A DNA stretch of 64,000 nt from Streptomyces sp. CB01249 (GTDB lineage Bacteria > Actinomycetota > Actinomycetes > Streptomycetales > Streptomycetaceae). This document shows positions 15,913 through 24,029 of the stretch, one piece after another (the stretch's first letter is position 1; each line of letters begins with the position of its first letter). The stretch is from NCBI RefSeq assembly GCF_001905735.1, contig NZ_LISW01000002.1, positions 62,001-126,000 of the forward strand, read 5' to 3'. A program made the translations under genes and the position numbers. The notes beneath the pieces were generated by a model. It saw only the letters and a list, made by a program, of their open reading frames with translations, made no database searches and was not told the DNA's origin.

Positions 15913-17217
15913 ATGTCTGCCACCGGTCTCGGACGGGCCACCCGTGCCACCCGGGAAACCGTCTCCGGGCTCCCCAGGGAGTTCTGGTGGCTGTGGACCA
16001 GCACCCTGGTCAACCGCCTGGGCGGGTTCGTCGCCACCTTCATGGCCCTGTATCTGACCCTGGACCGCGGCTACTCCGCCTCGTACGCCGGTCTCGTCGC
16101 CGCCCTGCACGGGCTCGGCGGGGTCGTCTCCTCGCTCGGGGCCGGGGTGCTGACCGACCGCATCGGGCGGCGGCCCACCATGCTCGCCGCTCAGCTCTCC
16201 ACCGCCGCCGCGGTCGCCGTGCTCGGCTTCATGACGCATCCGGCGGCCATCGCCGGGGTCGCCTTCCTCGTCGGCATGGCGAGCAACGCCTCCCGCCCGG
16301 CGGTCCAGGCGATGATCGCGGACATTGTCCCCGCGAAGGACCGGGTGCGGGCCTTCTCCCTCAACTACTGGGCCATTAACCTCGGCTTCGCGGTCTCCTC
16401 CGCCGGTGCCGGGTTCGTCGCCGAGTACAGCTATCTCGCGGGCTTCGTCGGCGAGGCCGCGTTGACCCTGGTCTGCGCGGTCGTCGTCTTCCTGAAGGTG
16501 CCGGAATCCCGCCCGGAGCGGTCCGGCGGGCCCACGGCCGGCGGGGCGCCCGCCGACGACGGCGTACGGCTCTCCACCGTGCTGCGCGACGGACGGTTCA
16601 TGGGCGTCGTCGGCCTGTCGTTCGTGATCGCGCTGATCTTCCAGCAGGGTTACGTGGGCCTGCCGGTGGCCATGGGCGCGGACGGGCTCAGCAGCTCCGA
16701 CTTCGGTACGGCGATCGCCGTCAACGGCGTCCTCATCGTCGTGCTCCAGATCCCCGTCACCCGGTTCATCCAGAGCCGCGACCCGCGCCGGCTGCTCGTC
16801 GCCTCCTCGCTGCTCGCGGGGTACGGGTTCGGGCTGACGGCCTTCGCCGGTTCCGTCGGGGTGTACGCGCTGACCATCAGCGTGTGGACGGTCGCCGAGA
16901 TCATCAACGCGCCCGTGCAGAACGGCCTGGTCGTCCAGCTGTCCCCGGCCCACGGCAGGGGCCGCTACCAGGGCATGTACACCCTGTCCTGGTCGGCCGC
17001 CGCGCTCATCGCCCCGCTGATGTCCGGTGTGGTCATCGACCACTTCGGCGCCGGCTGGCTGTGGGCGACCACCGCCCTCCTGGGCACGGTGGCCTCCGCC
17101 GGCTACTGGCTGCTCATGCGCGGCCTGCCGACGGCGGAGACCGCGGTGGCGGAGACCGCCGCACCGGCGCGGCCGGCCGGGGCACGGGTCACGAAGGCGG
17201 AGGCGTCGCCCTCGTAA
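15913..17217 (+). CDS. MFS transporter (MDR-type, DHA1 family)
   Basis: 434 aa with about 12 membrane spans. The N-terminal REFWWLWTSTLVNRLGGFVATFM opening and the loop 2-3 signature GVLTDRIGRRPTM are typical of drug:H+ antiporters. AVQAMIADIVPAKDRVRAFSLNYW is the motif C-like region. It probably exports small molecules; the substrate is unknown. ATG 15913 is chosen over an upstream in-frame start because the extra 34 residues are not membrane-compatible and GGGGGGAA lies 7-8 nt before it. The C-terminus is an Ala-rich cytosolic tail. No regulator is adjacent. The small cysteine-rich gene follows in the opposite direction after 26 bp. Confidence 0.85.
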   Translation: MSATGLGRATRATRETVSGLPREFWWLWTSTLVNRLGGFVATFMALYLTLDRGYSASYAGLVAALHGLGGVVSSLGAGVLTDRIGRRPTMLAAQLSTAAAVAVLGFMTHPAAIAGVAFLVGMASNASRPAVQAMIADIVPAKDRVRAFSLNYWAINLGFAVSSAGAGFVAEYSYLAGFVGEAALTLVCAVVVFLKVPESRPERSGGPTAGGAPADDGVRLSTVLRDGRFMGVVGLSFVIALIFQQGYVGLPVAMGADGLSSSDFGTAIAVNGVLIVVLQIPVTRFIQSRDPRRLLVASSLLAGYGFGLTAFAGSVGVYALTISVWTVAEIINAPVQNGLVVQLSPAHGRGRYQGMYTLSWSAAALIAPLMSGVVIDHFGAGWLWATTALLGTVASAGYWLLMRGLPTAETAVAETAAPARPAGARVTKAEASPS

Positions 17218-17243
17218 CCCGTACGGGCCGGCGGCCGGCGGCG

Positions 17244-17393
17244 TCAGCCGGAGCAGCCCCCGCACTGGCACGGCGCCCCGGACTGGCAGCCGCACCCGCA
17301 GCCCGATCCGCAGCCGCAGGCGCCGAGCACGGTCAGCGGCACCACCTCGGCGGGGGCCTCCCGCTCCGGTTCGGTCATGGGGGAGTCGGCCAT
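17244..17393 (-). CDS. Small cysteine-rich protein (49 aa)
   Basis: 49 codons from ATG 17393, with an excellent ribosome site GAGGAGGAA 3-4 nt upstream. The N-terminal half is acidic (MADSPMTEPEREAPAEVV). The C-terminal half contains eight cysteines in 22 residues, C26, C28, C32, C34, C36, C42, C44 and C47, as alternating CGC, CGCGC, CQC and CGGC. The Cys spacing recalls metallothioneins and small metal-binding peptides, but no His is present. It could bind Zn, Cu or Fe-S, or be post-translationally modified. It is followed by the convergent MFS stop and preceded by 240 bp of spacer before phoU. Not recognised as a named family. Confidence 0.7.
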   Translation of the reverse strand: MADSPMTEPEREAPAEVVPLTVLGACGCGSGCGCGCQSGAPCQCGGCSG

Positions 17394-17631
17394 GGTTCCT
17401 CCTCAAGGCGTACGACAGGGCCGCACGCCCACCGAGGGGCCCGCGACCCGGGGCGTACGGACACGTCGTGCCGCCCCGTCCTATTGCATGCCCACCCGGA
17501 CGGGCGCATCAACGGCGCACGTGCGCAGGAACGTATGTACGAGCCGTGCGCGCGGGCGTGCGCCCGGCCACGAGCGCCCCGCCCTTCCCGCGCCGGAGCC
17601 TTCCCAATCCCCGTCGCCCCCCGGACAGGCC

Positions 17632-18309
17632 CTAAGCCCCGTCGACCGGCGTGGGCTGCTGGATCTCGTCCGCGTGCTCACCCGTCACCAGGTAGACCAC
17701 GCGCTTCGCCACCGACACCGCGTGGTCCGCGAACCGCTCGTAGTAACGGCCGAGCAGCGTCACGTCGACGGCCGTCTCGATGCCGTGCTTCCAGCGGTCG
17801 TCCATCAGGTGCTGGAACAGCGCGCGGTGCAGCAGGTCCATCTCGTCGTCGTCCTGCTCCAGCTGGAGCGCGAGGTCGACGTCCTTGGTGACGATCACCT
17901 CGGCCGCCTTCGCCATCAGGCGCTGCGCGAGCTGGCCCATCTCCAGGATGGTGGCGTGCAGGTCGTGCGGGACCGCGGACTGCGGGAAGCGCAGCCGGGC
18001 CAGCTTGGCGACGTGCTGGGCGAGGTCGCCCGAGCGCTCCAGGTCCGCGCTCATCCGCAGCGACGTCACCACGATCCGCAGATCGGTCGCCACCGGCTGC
18101 TGGCGGGCCAGGAGCGCGATGGCCCGGGCCTCCAGCTCGTGCTGGAGGTCGTCCACCTTCTGGTCGGCGGCGATCACCGACTCCGCCAGCTTCAGATCGG
18201 CGTCGAGCATCGCCGTGGTGGCCCGGCCTATCGCCGAGCCGACGAGCCGGGCCATCTCGACCAGGTCCTCGCCGATCGAGTCGAGTTCCTCGTGGTACGC
18301 GTCACGCAT
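17632..18309 (-). CDS. phoU: Phosphate signalling protein PhoU
   Basis: 225 aa, two PhoU three-helix bundles. Repeated metal-cluster motifs are E(x)3-4D type: YHEELDSIGEDLVEMARLVG and LRMSADLERSGDLAQHVAKLA in the first half, and YYERFADHAVSVAKRVVYLV in the second. PhoU links the Pst transporter to the sensor kinase and keeps the Pho response off when phosphate is ample. ATG 18309 is consistent with the family start (MRDAYHEEL). It is divergent from phoR-phoP with the PHO box between them, as in other Streptomyces, so it is itself under PhoP control. Confidence 0.95.
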   Translation of the reverse strand: MRDAYHEELDSIGEDLVEMARLVGSAIGRATTAMLDADLKLAESVIAADQKVDDLQHELEARAIALLARQQPVATDLRIVVTSLRMSADLERSGDLAQHVAKLARLRFPQSAVPHDLHATILEMGQLAQRLMAKAAEVIVTKDVDLALQLEQDDDEMDLLHRALFQHLMDDRWKHGIETAVDVTLLGRYYERFADHAVSVAKRVVYLVTGEHADEIQQPTPVDGA

Positions 18310-18411
18310 GGGTGTCCCTCTCCAGTCCTTGACCGAGGCCGGGGCCCGCCGATGACCGGCTCCGAACCCCACGACACCACCGTGACGGGCGTACGCGTCG
18401 GATTCCGACCG

Positions 18412-18444
18412 GCCAAGTGAACCGGCCCTTGCCCCTCGGTGAAC
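18412..18444 (-). promoter_or_regulatory. PHO box (PhoP operator) between phoU and phoRP
   Basis: On the minus strand, three contiguous 11-bp direct repeat units: GTTCACCGAGG, a degenerate GGCAAGGGCCG and GTTCACTTGGC. The outer units match the Streptomyces PhoP DRu consensus, two helical turns apart. It is placed to control both divergent transcripts. Confidence 0.85.
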
Positions 18445-18505
18445 TCTGGGCGACGAGTGACCGAGGAGGCCCCCGGACGGCTGGGAGAGTGTCCGGCGTG
18501 CCGCA

Positions 18506-18511
18506 TAACCT
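18506..18511 (+). promoter_or_regulatory. Leaderless -10 box (TAACCT) of phoR
   Basis: TAACCT, 6 nt, then ATG 18518. Confidence 0.5.
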
Positions 18512-18517
18512 GGACAC

Positions 18518-19792
18518 ATGGACGTGAACGCGGCGGTCGCCGCAGCTGCCGCGATCGCCGGTGTCGGTACCGGTGTGATCGCCATGCTGGCGTTCCGCTG
18601 GAGCGAGCGCGACCAGAAGAAGCCGACGCGCACCTCCCTGCGGTCCGACAGCGGCGCCCCGCTGCCCCCGGGCGTCGACACGGTGCTGTCCGTGCTCAGC
18701 TCCTCCGCGGTGGTGCTGGACGAGAGCGACAGCGTCGTCAAGGCCAGCTCCGCCGCGTACGCGCTGGGGCTCGTCCGGGGCGGCCGCCTCGCCGTCGAGC
18801 CGATGCTCAACATGGCGCGGGACACCCGCCGCGACGGCGAGATACGCCAGGTCGAACTGGACCTCCCGCGCCGCGGCACGGGCCGGGGCGAGGCCCTGGC
18901 GGTCTCCGCGCGGGTCGCTCCGCTCGGCTCCCGGCTGGTGCTGCTGCTGGTGGAGGACCTCACCGAGGCGCGCCGCATCGAGGCGGTCCGGCGCGACTTC
19001 GTCGCCAACGTCAGCCATGAGCTCAAGACCCCGACCGGCGCCCTGTCCCTGCTCTCGGAGGCCGTGCTCGACGCCTCCGACGACCAGGAGGCCGTCGAGC
19101 ACTTCGCCCGTCGCATGCAGATCGAGGCGACCCGGCTCACCAACCTCGTCCAGGAGCTGATCGACCTCTCCCGGGTGCAGAACGACGACCCGCTGGAGGA
19201 CGCCGAGCCGGTCCGCGTGGACGAGCTGGTCGCCGAGGCCATCGACCGCTGCCGCCAGCAGGCCGGTTCCAAGCAGATCACCATGGCCGCCGGCGGCACC
19301 GCCGAACTGCGGATATGGGGGAACCGGGGCCAGCTCGCCGCGGCCCTGGGCAACCTGGTCGAGAACGCCGTCAACTACAGCCCCGCCCGCACCCGCGTCG
19401 GCATCGCCGCCCGCCGCGTGGTCGTGCCCGGCGGGGACGAGATCGAGATCGCCGTGACCGACCAGGGCATCGGCATCTCCGAGAAGGACCGGGAACGGGT
19501 CTTCGAACGCTTCTACCGCGTCGACCCGGCCCGCTCACGCGCCACCGGTGGTACGGGCCTCGGCCTGGCCATCGTCAAACACGTGGCCGCCTCGCACGGC
19601 GGGGAGGTCACCGTGTGGAGCTCGGAGGGACAGGGCTCCACCTTCACCCTGCGGCTGCCCGAAGCGGGCTCCGCACGCGGCCGGGACCGTGCGTCCGGCG
19701 GCCCGCTCATCGTCAACGGCGACGCGGAGTCCCACCCGGACGCCGCCCCCGACTCCTTCGATTCATTCCCTTCCCCGGAGGCCCTTCCGTGA
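18518..19792 (+). CDS. phoR: Phosphate sensor histidine kinase PhoR (SenX3-like)
   Basis: 424 aa. One N-terminal membrane segment (about residues 3-25, VAAAAAIAGVGTGVIAMLAF) and a PAS-like region (50-150) come first. The HisKA dimerisation domain has the phospho-accepting His in FVANVSHELKTPTGAL (about residue 167). The HATPase_c domain shows NLVENAVNYSP (N box), TDQGIGI and ATGGTGLGLAIVKHVA. It autophosphorylates under phosphate limitation and phosphorylates PhoP; the single-span topology matches SenX3 and S. coelicolor PhoR. The TGA stop overlaps the GTG of phoP by 4 bp, indicating translational coupling. The PHO box lies 74-106 bp upstream. Confidence 0.94.
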   Translation: MDVNAAVAAAAAIAGVGTGVIAMLAFRWSERDQKKPTRTSLRSDSGAPLPPGVDTVLSVLSSSAVVLDESDSVVKASSAAYALGLVRGGRLAVEPMLNMARDTRRDGEIRQVELDLPRRGTGRGEALAVSARVAPLGSRLVLLLVEDLTEARRIEAVRRDFVANVSHELKTPTGALSLLSEAVLDASDDQEAVEHFARRMQIEATRLTNLVQELIDLSRVQNDDPLEDAEPVRVDELVAEAIDRCRQQAGSKQITMAAGGTAELRIWGNRGQLAAALGNLVENAVNYSPARTRVGIAARRVVVPGGDEIEIAVTDQGIGISEKDRERVFERFYRVDPARSRATGGTGLGLAIVKHVAASHGGEVTVWSSEGQGSTFTLRLPEAGSARGRDRASGGPLIVNGDAESHPDAAPDSFDSFPSPEALP

Positions 19793-20469
19793 CCCGAGTG
19801 CTTGTCGTCGAGGATGAGGAATCCTTCAGCGACGTCCTGTCCTACATGCTCCGCAAGGAAGGCTTCGAGGTCGCCATCGCGGCCACCGGACCCGACGGCC
19901 TTGACGAGTTCGAGCGCAACGGCGCCGACCTCGTGCTGCTCGACCTGATGCTGCCCGGACTCCCCGGCACCGAGGTCTGCCGCCAGCTGCGCAGCCGCTC
20001 CAACGTGCCCGTGATCATGGTGACCGCCAAGGACAGCGAGATCGACAAGGTCGTCGGCCTGGAGATAGGGGCCGACGACTACGTCACCAAGCCCTTCTCC
20101 TCCCGCGAGCTCGTCGCCCGCATCCGGGCCGTGCTGCGCCGGCGCGGCGAGCCCGAGGAGGTCGCCCCCGCCGCCCTGGAGGCCGGACCGGTCCGCATGG
20201 ACGTCGACCGGCACGTCGTCACGGTCTCCGGCGGCAAGGTCGACCTGCCGCTGAAGGAGTTCGACCTGCTGGAGATGCTGCTGCGCAACGCGGGCCGGGT
20301 GCTGACCCGGATGCAGCTCATCGACCGGGTCTGGGGCGCGGACTACGTGGGCGACACCAAGACCCTCGACGTCCACGTGAAGCGGCTGCGCGCCAAGATC
20401 GAGCCGGACCCGGGCGCGCCCAGGTTCCTGGTGACCGTGCGGGGCCTCGGGTACAAGTTCGAGCCGTAG
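19789..20469 (+). CDS. phoP: Phosphate response regulator PhoP (RegX3-like)
   Basis: 226 aa OmpR/PhoB-type response regulator. The receiver domain has the acidic pair in VVEDEESF, phospho-Asp in DLVLLDLMLPG (about residue 52), Thr in VTAKDSE and Lys in YVTKPFS. The winged-helix effector domain spans residues 130-226 (LPLKEFDLLEMLLRNAGRVLTR; TLDVHVKRLRAKIE; RGLGYKFEP). It binds PHO boxes and controls phosphate scavenging and, in Streptomyces, antibiotic production and nitrogen cross-talk. GTG 19789 overlaps the phoR stop by 4 bp. A long inverted repeat terminator follows. Confidence 0.95.
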   Translation: MTRVLVVEDEESFSDVLSYMLRKEGFEVAIAATGPDGLDEFERNGADLVLLDLMLPGLPGTEVCRQLRSRSNVPVIMVTAKDSEIDKVVGLEIGADDYVTKPFSSRELVARIRAVLRRRGEPEEVAPAALEAGPVRMDVDRHVVTVSGGKVDLPLKEFDLLEMLLRNAGRVLTRMQLIDRVWGADYVGDTKTLDVHVKRLRAKIEPDPGAPRFLVTVRGLGYKFEP

Positions 20470-20487
20470 GCCGGCCCGTACGCATGA

Positions 20488-20533
20488 CATGGCCGAGGCG
20501 CCTCCCCCCGGCGGGGAAGGCGCCTCGGCCATG
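20488..20533. terminator. Long bidirectional terminator between phoP and a convergent lipoprotein gene
   Basis: A 16-bp perfect outer stem (CATGGCCGAGGCGCCT arm) continues as a CCCC/GGGG inner stem after one mismatch, about 20 bp in all. Confidence 0.8.
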
Positions 20534-20551
20534 TGCGGTGCGGGGTGCGGC

Positions 20552-21202
20552 TCAGCCGGGCTGGCCGGACTCGGAGGCCGAGGACGAGGCCGACGCCTCG
20601 CCGGACGGGCTCCCGGACGCGTCGGGCGACGCGGAGCCGGTGGGGGAGCCGGACGGCGAGGCGTCCGGCGTCTTCGACGGCTCGGGCAGCGCGCTGGGGC
20701 CGAAGCCCTTGAAGTAGTGCTTGGCCGGGACGACCGAGGCGGCCAGCGAGATGTCGCCGGAGCGGCTGAGCTTGAAGACCAGCGGCTGCACGTTGCCGTT
20801 CTCCGTGGCCTCGTCGCCGTTCTCGATGACGGCGGAGGCGTTGCCCTGGCCGCCCAGGATCACCCGGCCGCCGGCCGGGACGACGACCGGACCCGAGCCC
20901 TCGGCGGGGTGCAGCTGCACGGTGCCGCTGCCGCCCTTCAGGGTGATGGACTCCAGGGTCTCCGCCTGGGAGCCGTTGTTGAACAGCGTGGCGGTGACGA
21001 CCGCCGGGCCCTTGGCCTCGCGCTCGGGCTGGGTGATGACGTTGGCGTTCTGGATCTTGATGTCGCCGGACCGGGTGGAGGCGTTGTCCGGGCGTACTTC
21101 GAGCGTCTGCGCGTTGTTGCCCGCACCGCATGCGGTGAGCGCGGTGATCGAGAACGCGATGGCAGTGGCGGCGAGGGCGCCGTGTCGAAGGCTGCGGCTC
21201 AC
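20552..21202 (-). CDS. Putative copper-chaperone-like (DUF461/PCuAC-type) lipoprotein
   Basis: 216 aa. Signal peptide with lipobox LTAC (Cys about residue 25). A beta-rich domain at residues 35-160 (GDIKIQNANVITQ; GPAVVTATLFNNGSQAETLESITLKGG) resembles the DUF461/PCuAC greek-key copper-carrier fold. The tail is a long Ser/Ala/Pro/Glu-rich linker (PSGSPTGSASPDASGSPSG). I do not see the Met/His copper ligands of PCuAC clearly, so metal binding is uncertain. It converges on phoP and diverges from carD with 609 bp between. Confidence 0.7.
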   Translation of the reverse strand: MSRSLRHGALAATAIAFSITALTACGAGNNAQTLEVRPDNASTRSGDIKIQNANVITQPEREAKGPAVVTATLFNNGSQAETLESITLKGGSGTVQLHPAEGSGPVVVPAGGRVILGGQGNASAVIENGDEATENGNVQPLVFKLSRSGDISLAASVVPAKHYFKGFGPSALPEPSKTPDASPSGSPTGSASPDASGSPSGEASASSSASESGQPG

Positions 21203-21811
21203 GGCGGCGGCAACTCCTTGAACGTGCGGACGGTTCGGACGGGTCGGGCGCCTGGGGTAAAGCCGCCCTAAGGGTCTGTCAGCCGTCAGGTTACCGAGCC
21301 CCCCTCACCGCCCCGCACCCGACCCGCCCCTGACGGGCCCGTGATCGCGGGGGCGGACACGTACGGACATTCGCAGTCCCTCCACATAACGCGCTTGATC
21401 AAATTCCGGCCACGCGTTCGCCCCGGGCTTCCTGCGCTGTTCACGGACGGTGGCGCATTCATTGCGCATAATCCCCGCCGGGGTCGTACGTTGATCAATT
21501 TCATTGGCCATCGGTACTTACGTCCGAACGAGTGATCCATCATCGAACGGACTACGGAAAGTTCAGCAAGCGGAACCCGACAAAACGGGACGTTCGGCCC
21601 CTTCGAAGCGGGCCGGAGTGTGTGTAACGTCCGCGTTTCTCCGTCGCCGGACAGCCGCTCCGACCTGCGAATACCCTCTTCCGGGGGCCCTCCGCAGCAC
21701 GTCCCTGTCTCTCTTGTCAAGCCCCGAGATATGCCCTGACCTGCGAAAACGCCATTCAGGAGTGGCGATTCTCGTGTTACGCTTGATAGCCACGGAAGGG
21801 GTACCTGTCAC
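21203..21811. other. 609-bp non-coding region upstream of carD
   Basis: Unusually AT-rich for this chromosome around 21380-21560 (many AAT, TTG, TCA). Short ORFs on both strands lack GC3 bias and ribosome sites, so I call none. It must hold the promoters of carD and of the divergent lipoprotein. A candidate carD promoter is TTCAGG (21755), a 17-bp spacer and TACGCT (21778). No regulatory motif known to me was recognised. Confidence 0.5.
21755..21783 (+). promoter_or_regulatory. Candidate carD promoter
   Basis: TTCAGG, 17-bp spacer, TACGCT, giving a leader of about 22 nt with GGAAGGGG before ATG 21812. Confidence 0.4.
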
Positions 21812-22294
21812 ATGACGTTCAAGGTTGGCGACACCGTGGTCTATCCCCATCACGGGGCCGCGCTGATCGAGGCTATCGAAACTCGCCAGATCAAAGGCGT
21901 GGACAAGACCTACTTGGTGCTCAAGGTCGCTCAGGGCGACTTGACGGTGCGTGTGCCGGCGGACAATGCGGAGTTCGTGGGCGTGCGCGACGTAGTCGGG
22001 CAGGAAGGGCTGGACCGCGTCTTCGAGGTGCTGCGCGCACCGTATGCCGAGGAGCCGACGAACTGGTCCCGGCGCTACAAGGCAAATCTCGAGAAGCTCG
22101 CATCCGGCGATGTCATCAAGGTCGCCGAAGTCGTTCGCGACCTGTGGCGTCGGGAGCGTGAGCGCGGACTCTCCGCAGGTGAGAAGCGCATGCTCGCCAA
22201 GGCGCGCCAGATCCTGGTGAGTGAGCTCGCTCTCGCGGAGAACACCAACGAGGACAAGGCCGAGGCTCTCCTCGACGAGGTCCTCGCATCCTGA
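21812..22294 (+). CDS. carD: CarD-family RNA polymerase-binding transcription factor
   Basis: 160 aa, the full length of the actinobacterial CarD/CdnL group. The N-terminal Tudor-like RNAP beta-subunit-interacting domain is [20 protein letters not shown] (1-20) through about residue 60. The C-terminal helical DNA-contacting domain has the conserved Trp and basic residues in [13 protein letters not shown] and [20 protein letters not shown]. CarD stabilises open promoter complexes, notably at rRNA and other housekeeping promoters. GGAAGGGG lies 9 nt before ATG 21812. The carD-ispD-ispF-cysS-rlmB order matches mycobacteria. Confidence 0.96.
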   Translation: MTFKVGDTVVYPHHGAALIEAIETRQIKGVDKTYLVLKVAQGDLTVRVPADNAEFVGVRDVVGQEGLDRVFEVLRAPYAEEPTNWSRRYKANLEKLASGDVIKVAEVVRDLWRRERERGLSAGEKRMLAKARQILVSELALAENTNEDKAEALLDEVLAS

Positions 22295-22652
22295 ACCGGA
22301 TGGCACCGGTCATGACGACCGGATCGCACCGGCCGTAGATAATGTGCCGCGGTGCCCGCTGACCAGCTGTATTCACGCTGTGTCGTCGGGCGCTGCGGCA
22401 TGTCCGGACCGCAATCGAACGGCGAATTCCGGCCACTTGCCGATGATCCCCCGGTACACGTCCTTGGTACGTTGCTCGCGATCTTGCTGAACCCGGCGTG
22501 CGAGACCGACCCCGAACGGCCGCGGCGTGTCCCGGCTCGCCCGGGGTCACGGAAAGGGTCCCGGTCGAGTCATGGCGCAGCGCCCGGCTCGCTTGTGGCC
22601 ATACCCACGTCGGCCGTGGACACAAACATGCCGAAGCCTCGGAGTGCAACCG
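22295..22652 (+). other. 358-bp gap upstream of ispD
   Basis: An open frame exists across part of the gap (22352 on) but has mixed third positions and no ribosome site, so I do not call it. The imperfect CGGATCGCACCGGCCG repeats around 22300-22335 may form a carD terminator. The ispD promoter is presumably in the more AT-rich part at 22380-22500. Nothing else was recognised. Confidence 0.4.
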
Positions 22653-23399
22653 ATGTCTGAAGAACCGCGTCCTTACCGCACGGCCGCCGTGATCCCCGCG
22701 GCCGGCCGCGGCGTACGGCTTGGCCCCGGCGCCCCCAAGGCGCTCCGCGCGCTCGGCGGGACGCCCATGCTCGTGCACGCCGTCCGCGCCATGGCGGCCT
22801 CCCGGCACGTGTCCCTGGTCGTCGTCGTCGCACCGCCCGAGGGCGTCGCCGAGGTCCGCACCCTCCTGGACGAGTACGCCCTGCCGGAACGCACCGACTT
22901 CCTCGTCGTGCCCGGCGCCGAGACCCGCCAGGAATCCGTGAAGCGCGGCCTGGACGCCCTCCCCGGCACCGTCTCCGCCGTCCTGGTGCACGACGCGGCC
23001 CGGCCCCTCGTCCCCGTGGACACCGTCGACGCGGTCGTCGAGGCCGTACGCGACGGCGCCCCCGCCGTCGTTCCCGCCCTGCCGCTCGCCGACACCGTCA
23101 AGGAGGTCGAGCCCGGGGCCCCCGGCGCGCCCGAGCCGGTGCTCTCCACCCCGGCCCGCGCCCGGCTCAGGGCCGTACAGACCCCGCAGGGCTTCGACCG
23201 CGCGACCCTGCTCCGCGCCCACGAGCAGGTCGCCGTCAGCGGTGAGGGCGCGACCGACGACGCCGGCATGGTCGAACAGCTCGGCGCGCCCGTCGTCGTC
23301 GTCCCCGGACACGAAGAGGCGTTCAAGGTCACCCGCCCCCTGGACCTGGTTCTGGCCGAGGCGGTTCTCGCACGCAGGAGGGCCAACGATGGCTTCTGA
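22653..23399 (+). CDS. ispD: 2-C-methyl-D-erythritol 4-phosphate cytidylyltransferase
   Basis: 248 aa. Makes CDP-methylerythritol in the MEP isoprenoid pathway. The nucleotidyltransferase signature is [21 protein letters not shown] (about residues 10-30), with PLADTVKEV and [16 protein letters not shown] typical of IspD and VHDAARPLV the metal/substrate loop. ATG 22653 follows GGAG at 9 nt and gives the standard IspD N-terminus; the longer in-frame reading to 22527 is not supported. It overlaps the start of ispF by 11 bp, so the pair is translationally coupled. Confidence 0.95.
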   Translation: MSEEPRPYRTAAVIPAAGRGVRLGPGAPKALRALGGTPMLVHAVRAMAASRHVSLVVVVAPPEGVAEVRTLLDEYALPERTDFLVVPGAETRQESVKRGLDALPGTVSAVLVHDAARPLVPVDTVDAVVEAVRDGAPAVVPALPLADTVKEVEPGAPGAPEPVLSTPARARLRAVQTPQGFDRATLLRAHEQVAVSGEGATDDAGMVEQLGAPVVVVPGHEEAFKVTRPLDLVLAEAVLARRRANDGF

Positions 23400-23907
23400 G
23401 ACCCCCGGGCCGACGCAGGCCCCCGCCCCCGTCATCCCGCTCGTGGGGATCGGCACCGACATCCACGCGTTCGAAGAGGGCCGCGAGCTGTGGTGCGCCG
23501 GTCTGCGCTGGGACGGCGAGGGCCCCGGCCTGGCCGGCCACTCCGACGCGGACGTCGTCGCCCACGCCGCGTGCAACGCGCTCTTCTCCGCCGCCGGTCT
23601 CGGCGACCTGGGGCAGCACTTCGGCACGGGGCGCCCCGAGTGGTCCGGCGCCGCCGGGGTCACCCTGCTCACCGAGGCCGCCCGCATCGTCCGCGCGGCG
23701 GGGTTCGAGATCGGCAACGTGGCCGTGCAGGTCGTCGGCGTACGCCCGAAGATCGGCAAGCGGCGCGAGGAGGCGCAGCGGGTGCTGTCCGACGCGGTCG
23801 GCGCCCCCGTCTCGCTGTCCGCCGCGACCTCCGACGGACTGGGTTTCACCGGCCGCGGTGAGGGCATCGCCGGCCTCGCGACCGCCCTCGTCTACCGCAC
23901 CGGCTGA
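23389..23907 (+). CDS. ispF: 2-C-methyl-D-erythritol 2,4-cyclodiphosphate synthase
   Basis: 172 aa, slightly long because of a Pro/Ala-rich N-terminal extension before [13 protein letters not shown]. Forms MECDP in the MEP pathway as a trimer. Zinc ligands are in GTDIHAF (Asp, His) and [15 protein letters not shown] (His, Asp). The CDP pocket includes [11 protein letters not shown] and the [16 protein letters not shown] signature. The start lies within ispD (GCAGGAGGG about 6 nt upstream) with an 11-bp overlap. It is followed by a 122-bp spacer to cysS. Confidence 0.95.
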   Translation: MASETPGPTQAPAPVIPLVGIGTDIHAFEEGRELWCAGLRWDGEGPGLAGHSDADVVAHAACNALFSAAGLGDLGQHFGTGRPEWSGAAGVTLLTEAARIVRAAGFEIGNVAVQVVGVRPKIGKRREEAQRVLSDAVGAPVSLSAATSDGLGFTGRGEGIAGLATALVYRTG

Positions 23908-24017
23908 CCCCGTGCGCGGGCGCCCGCGCCCGCCCTGTAGTAACGCGCCCGCGCCCGCCCCCGTAACAACTGCGCCCGCAATATCCACAGGGGCGCGGGG
24001 CACTGGTGCGGGCCCAC

Positions 24018-24023
24018 TACCCT
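24018..24023 (+). promoter_or_regulatory. Leaderless -10 box (TACCCT) of cysS
   Basis: TACCCT, 6 nt, then GTG 24030; the GAGGG next to the start is too close to act as a ribosome site. Confidence 0.55.
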
Positions 24024-24029
24024 TGAGGG

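Noticed and set aside
21305..21511. 68-codon minus-strand ORF before carD (MANEIDQRTT...)
   Set aside because: Third positions are not GC-biased and there is no ribosome site or leaderless promoter at the right distance.
22352..22660. Open frame between carD and ispD
   Set aside because: Mixed codon bias, no start signal, overlaps the ispD start in another frame.
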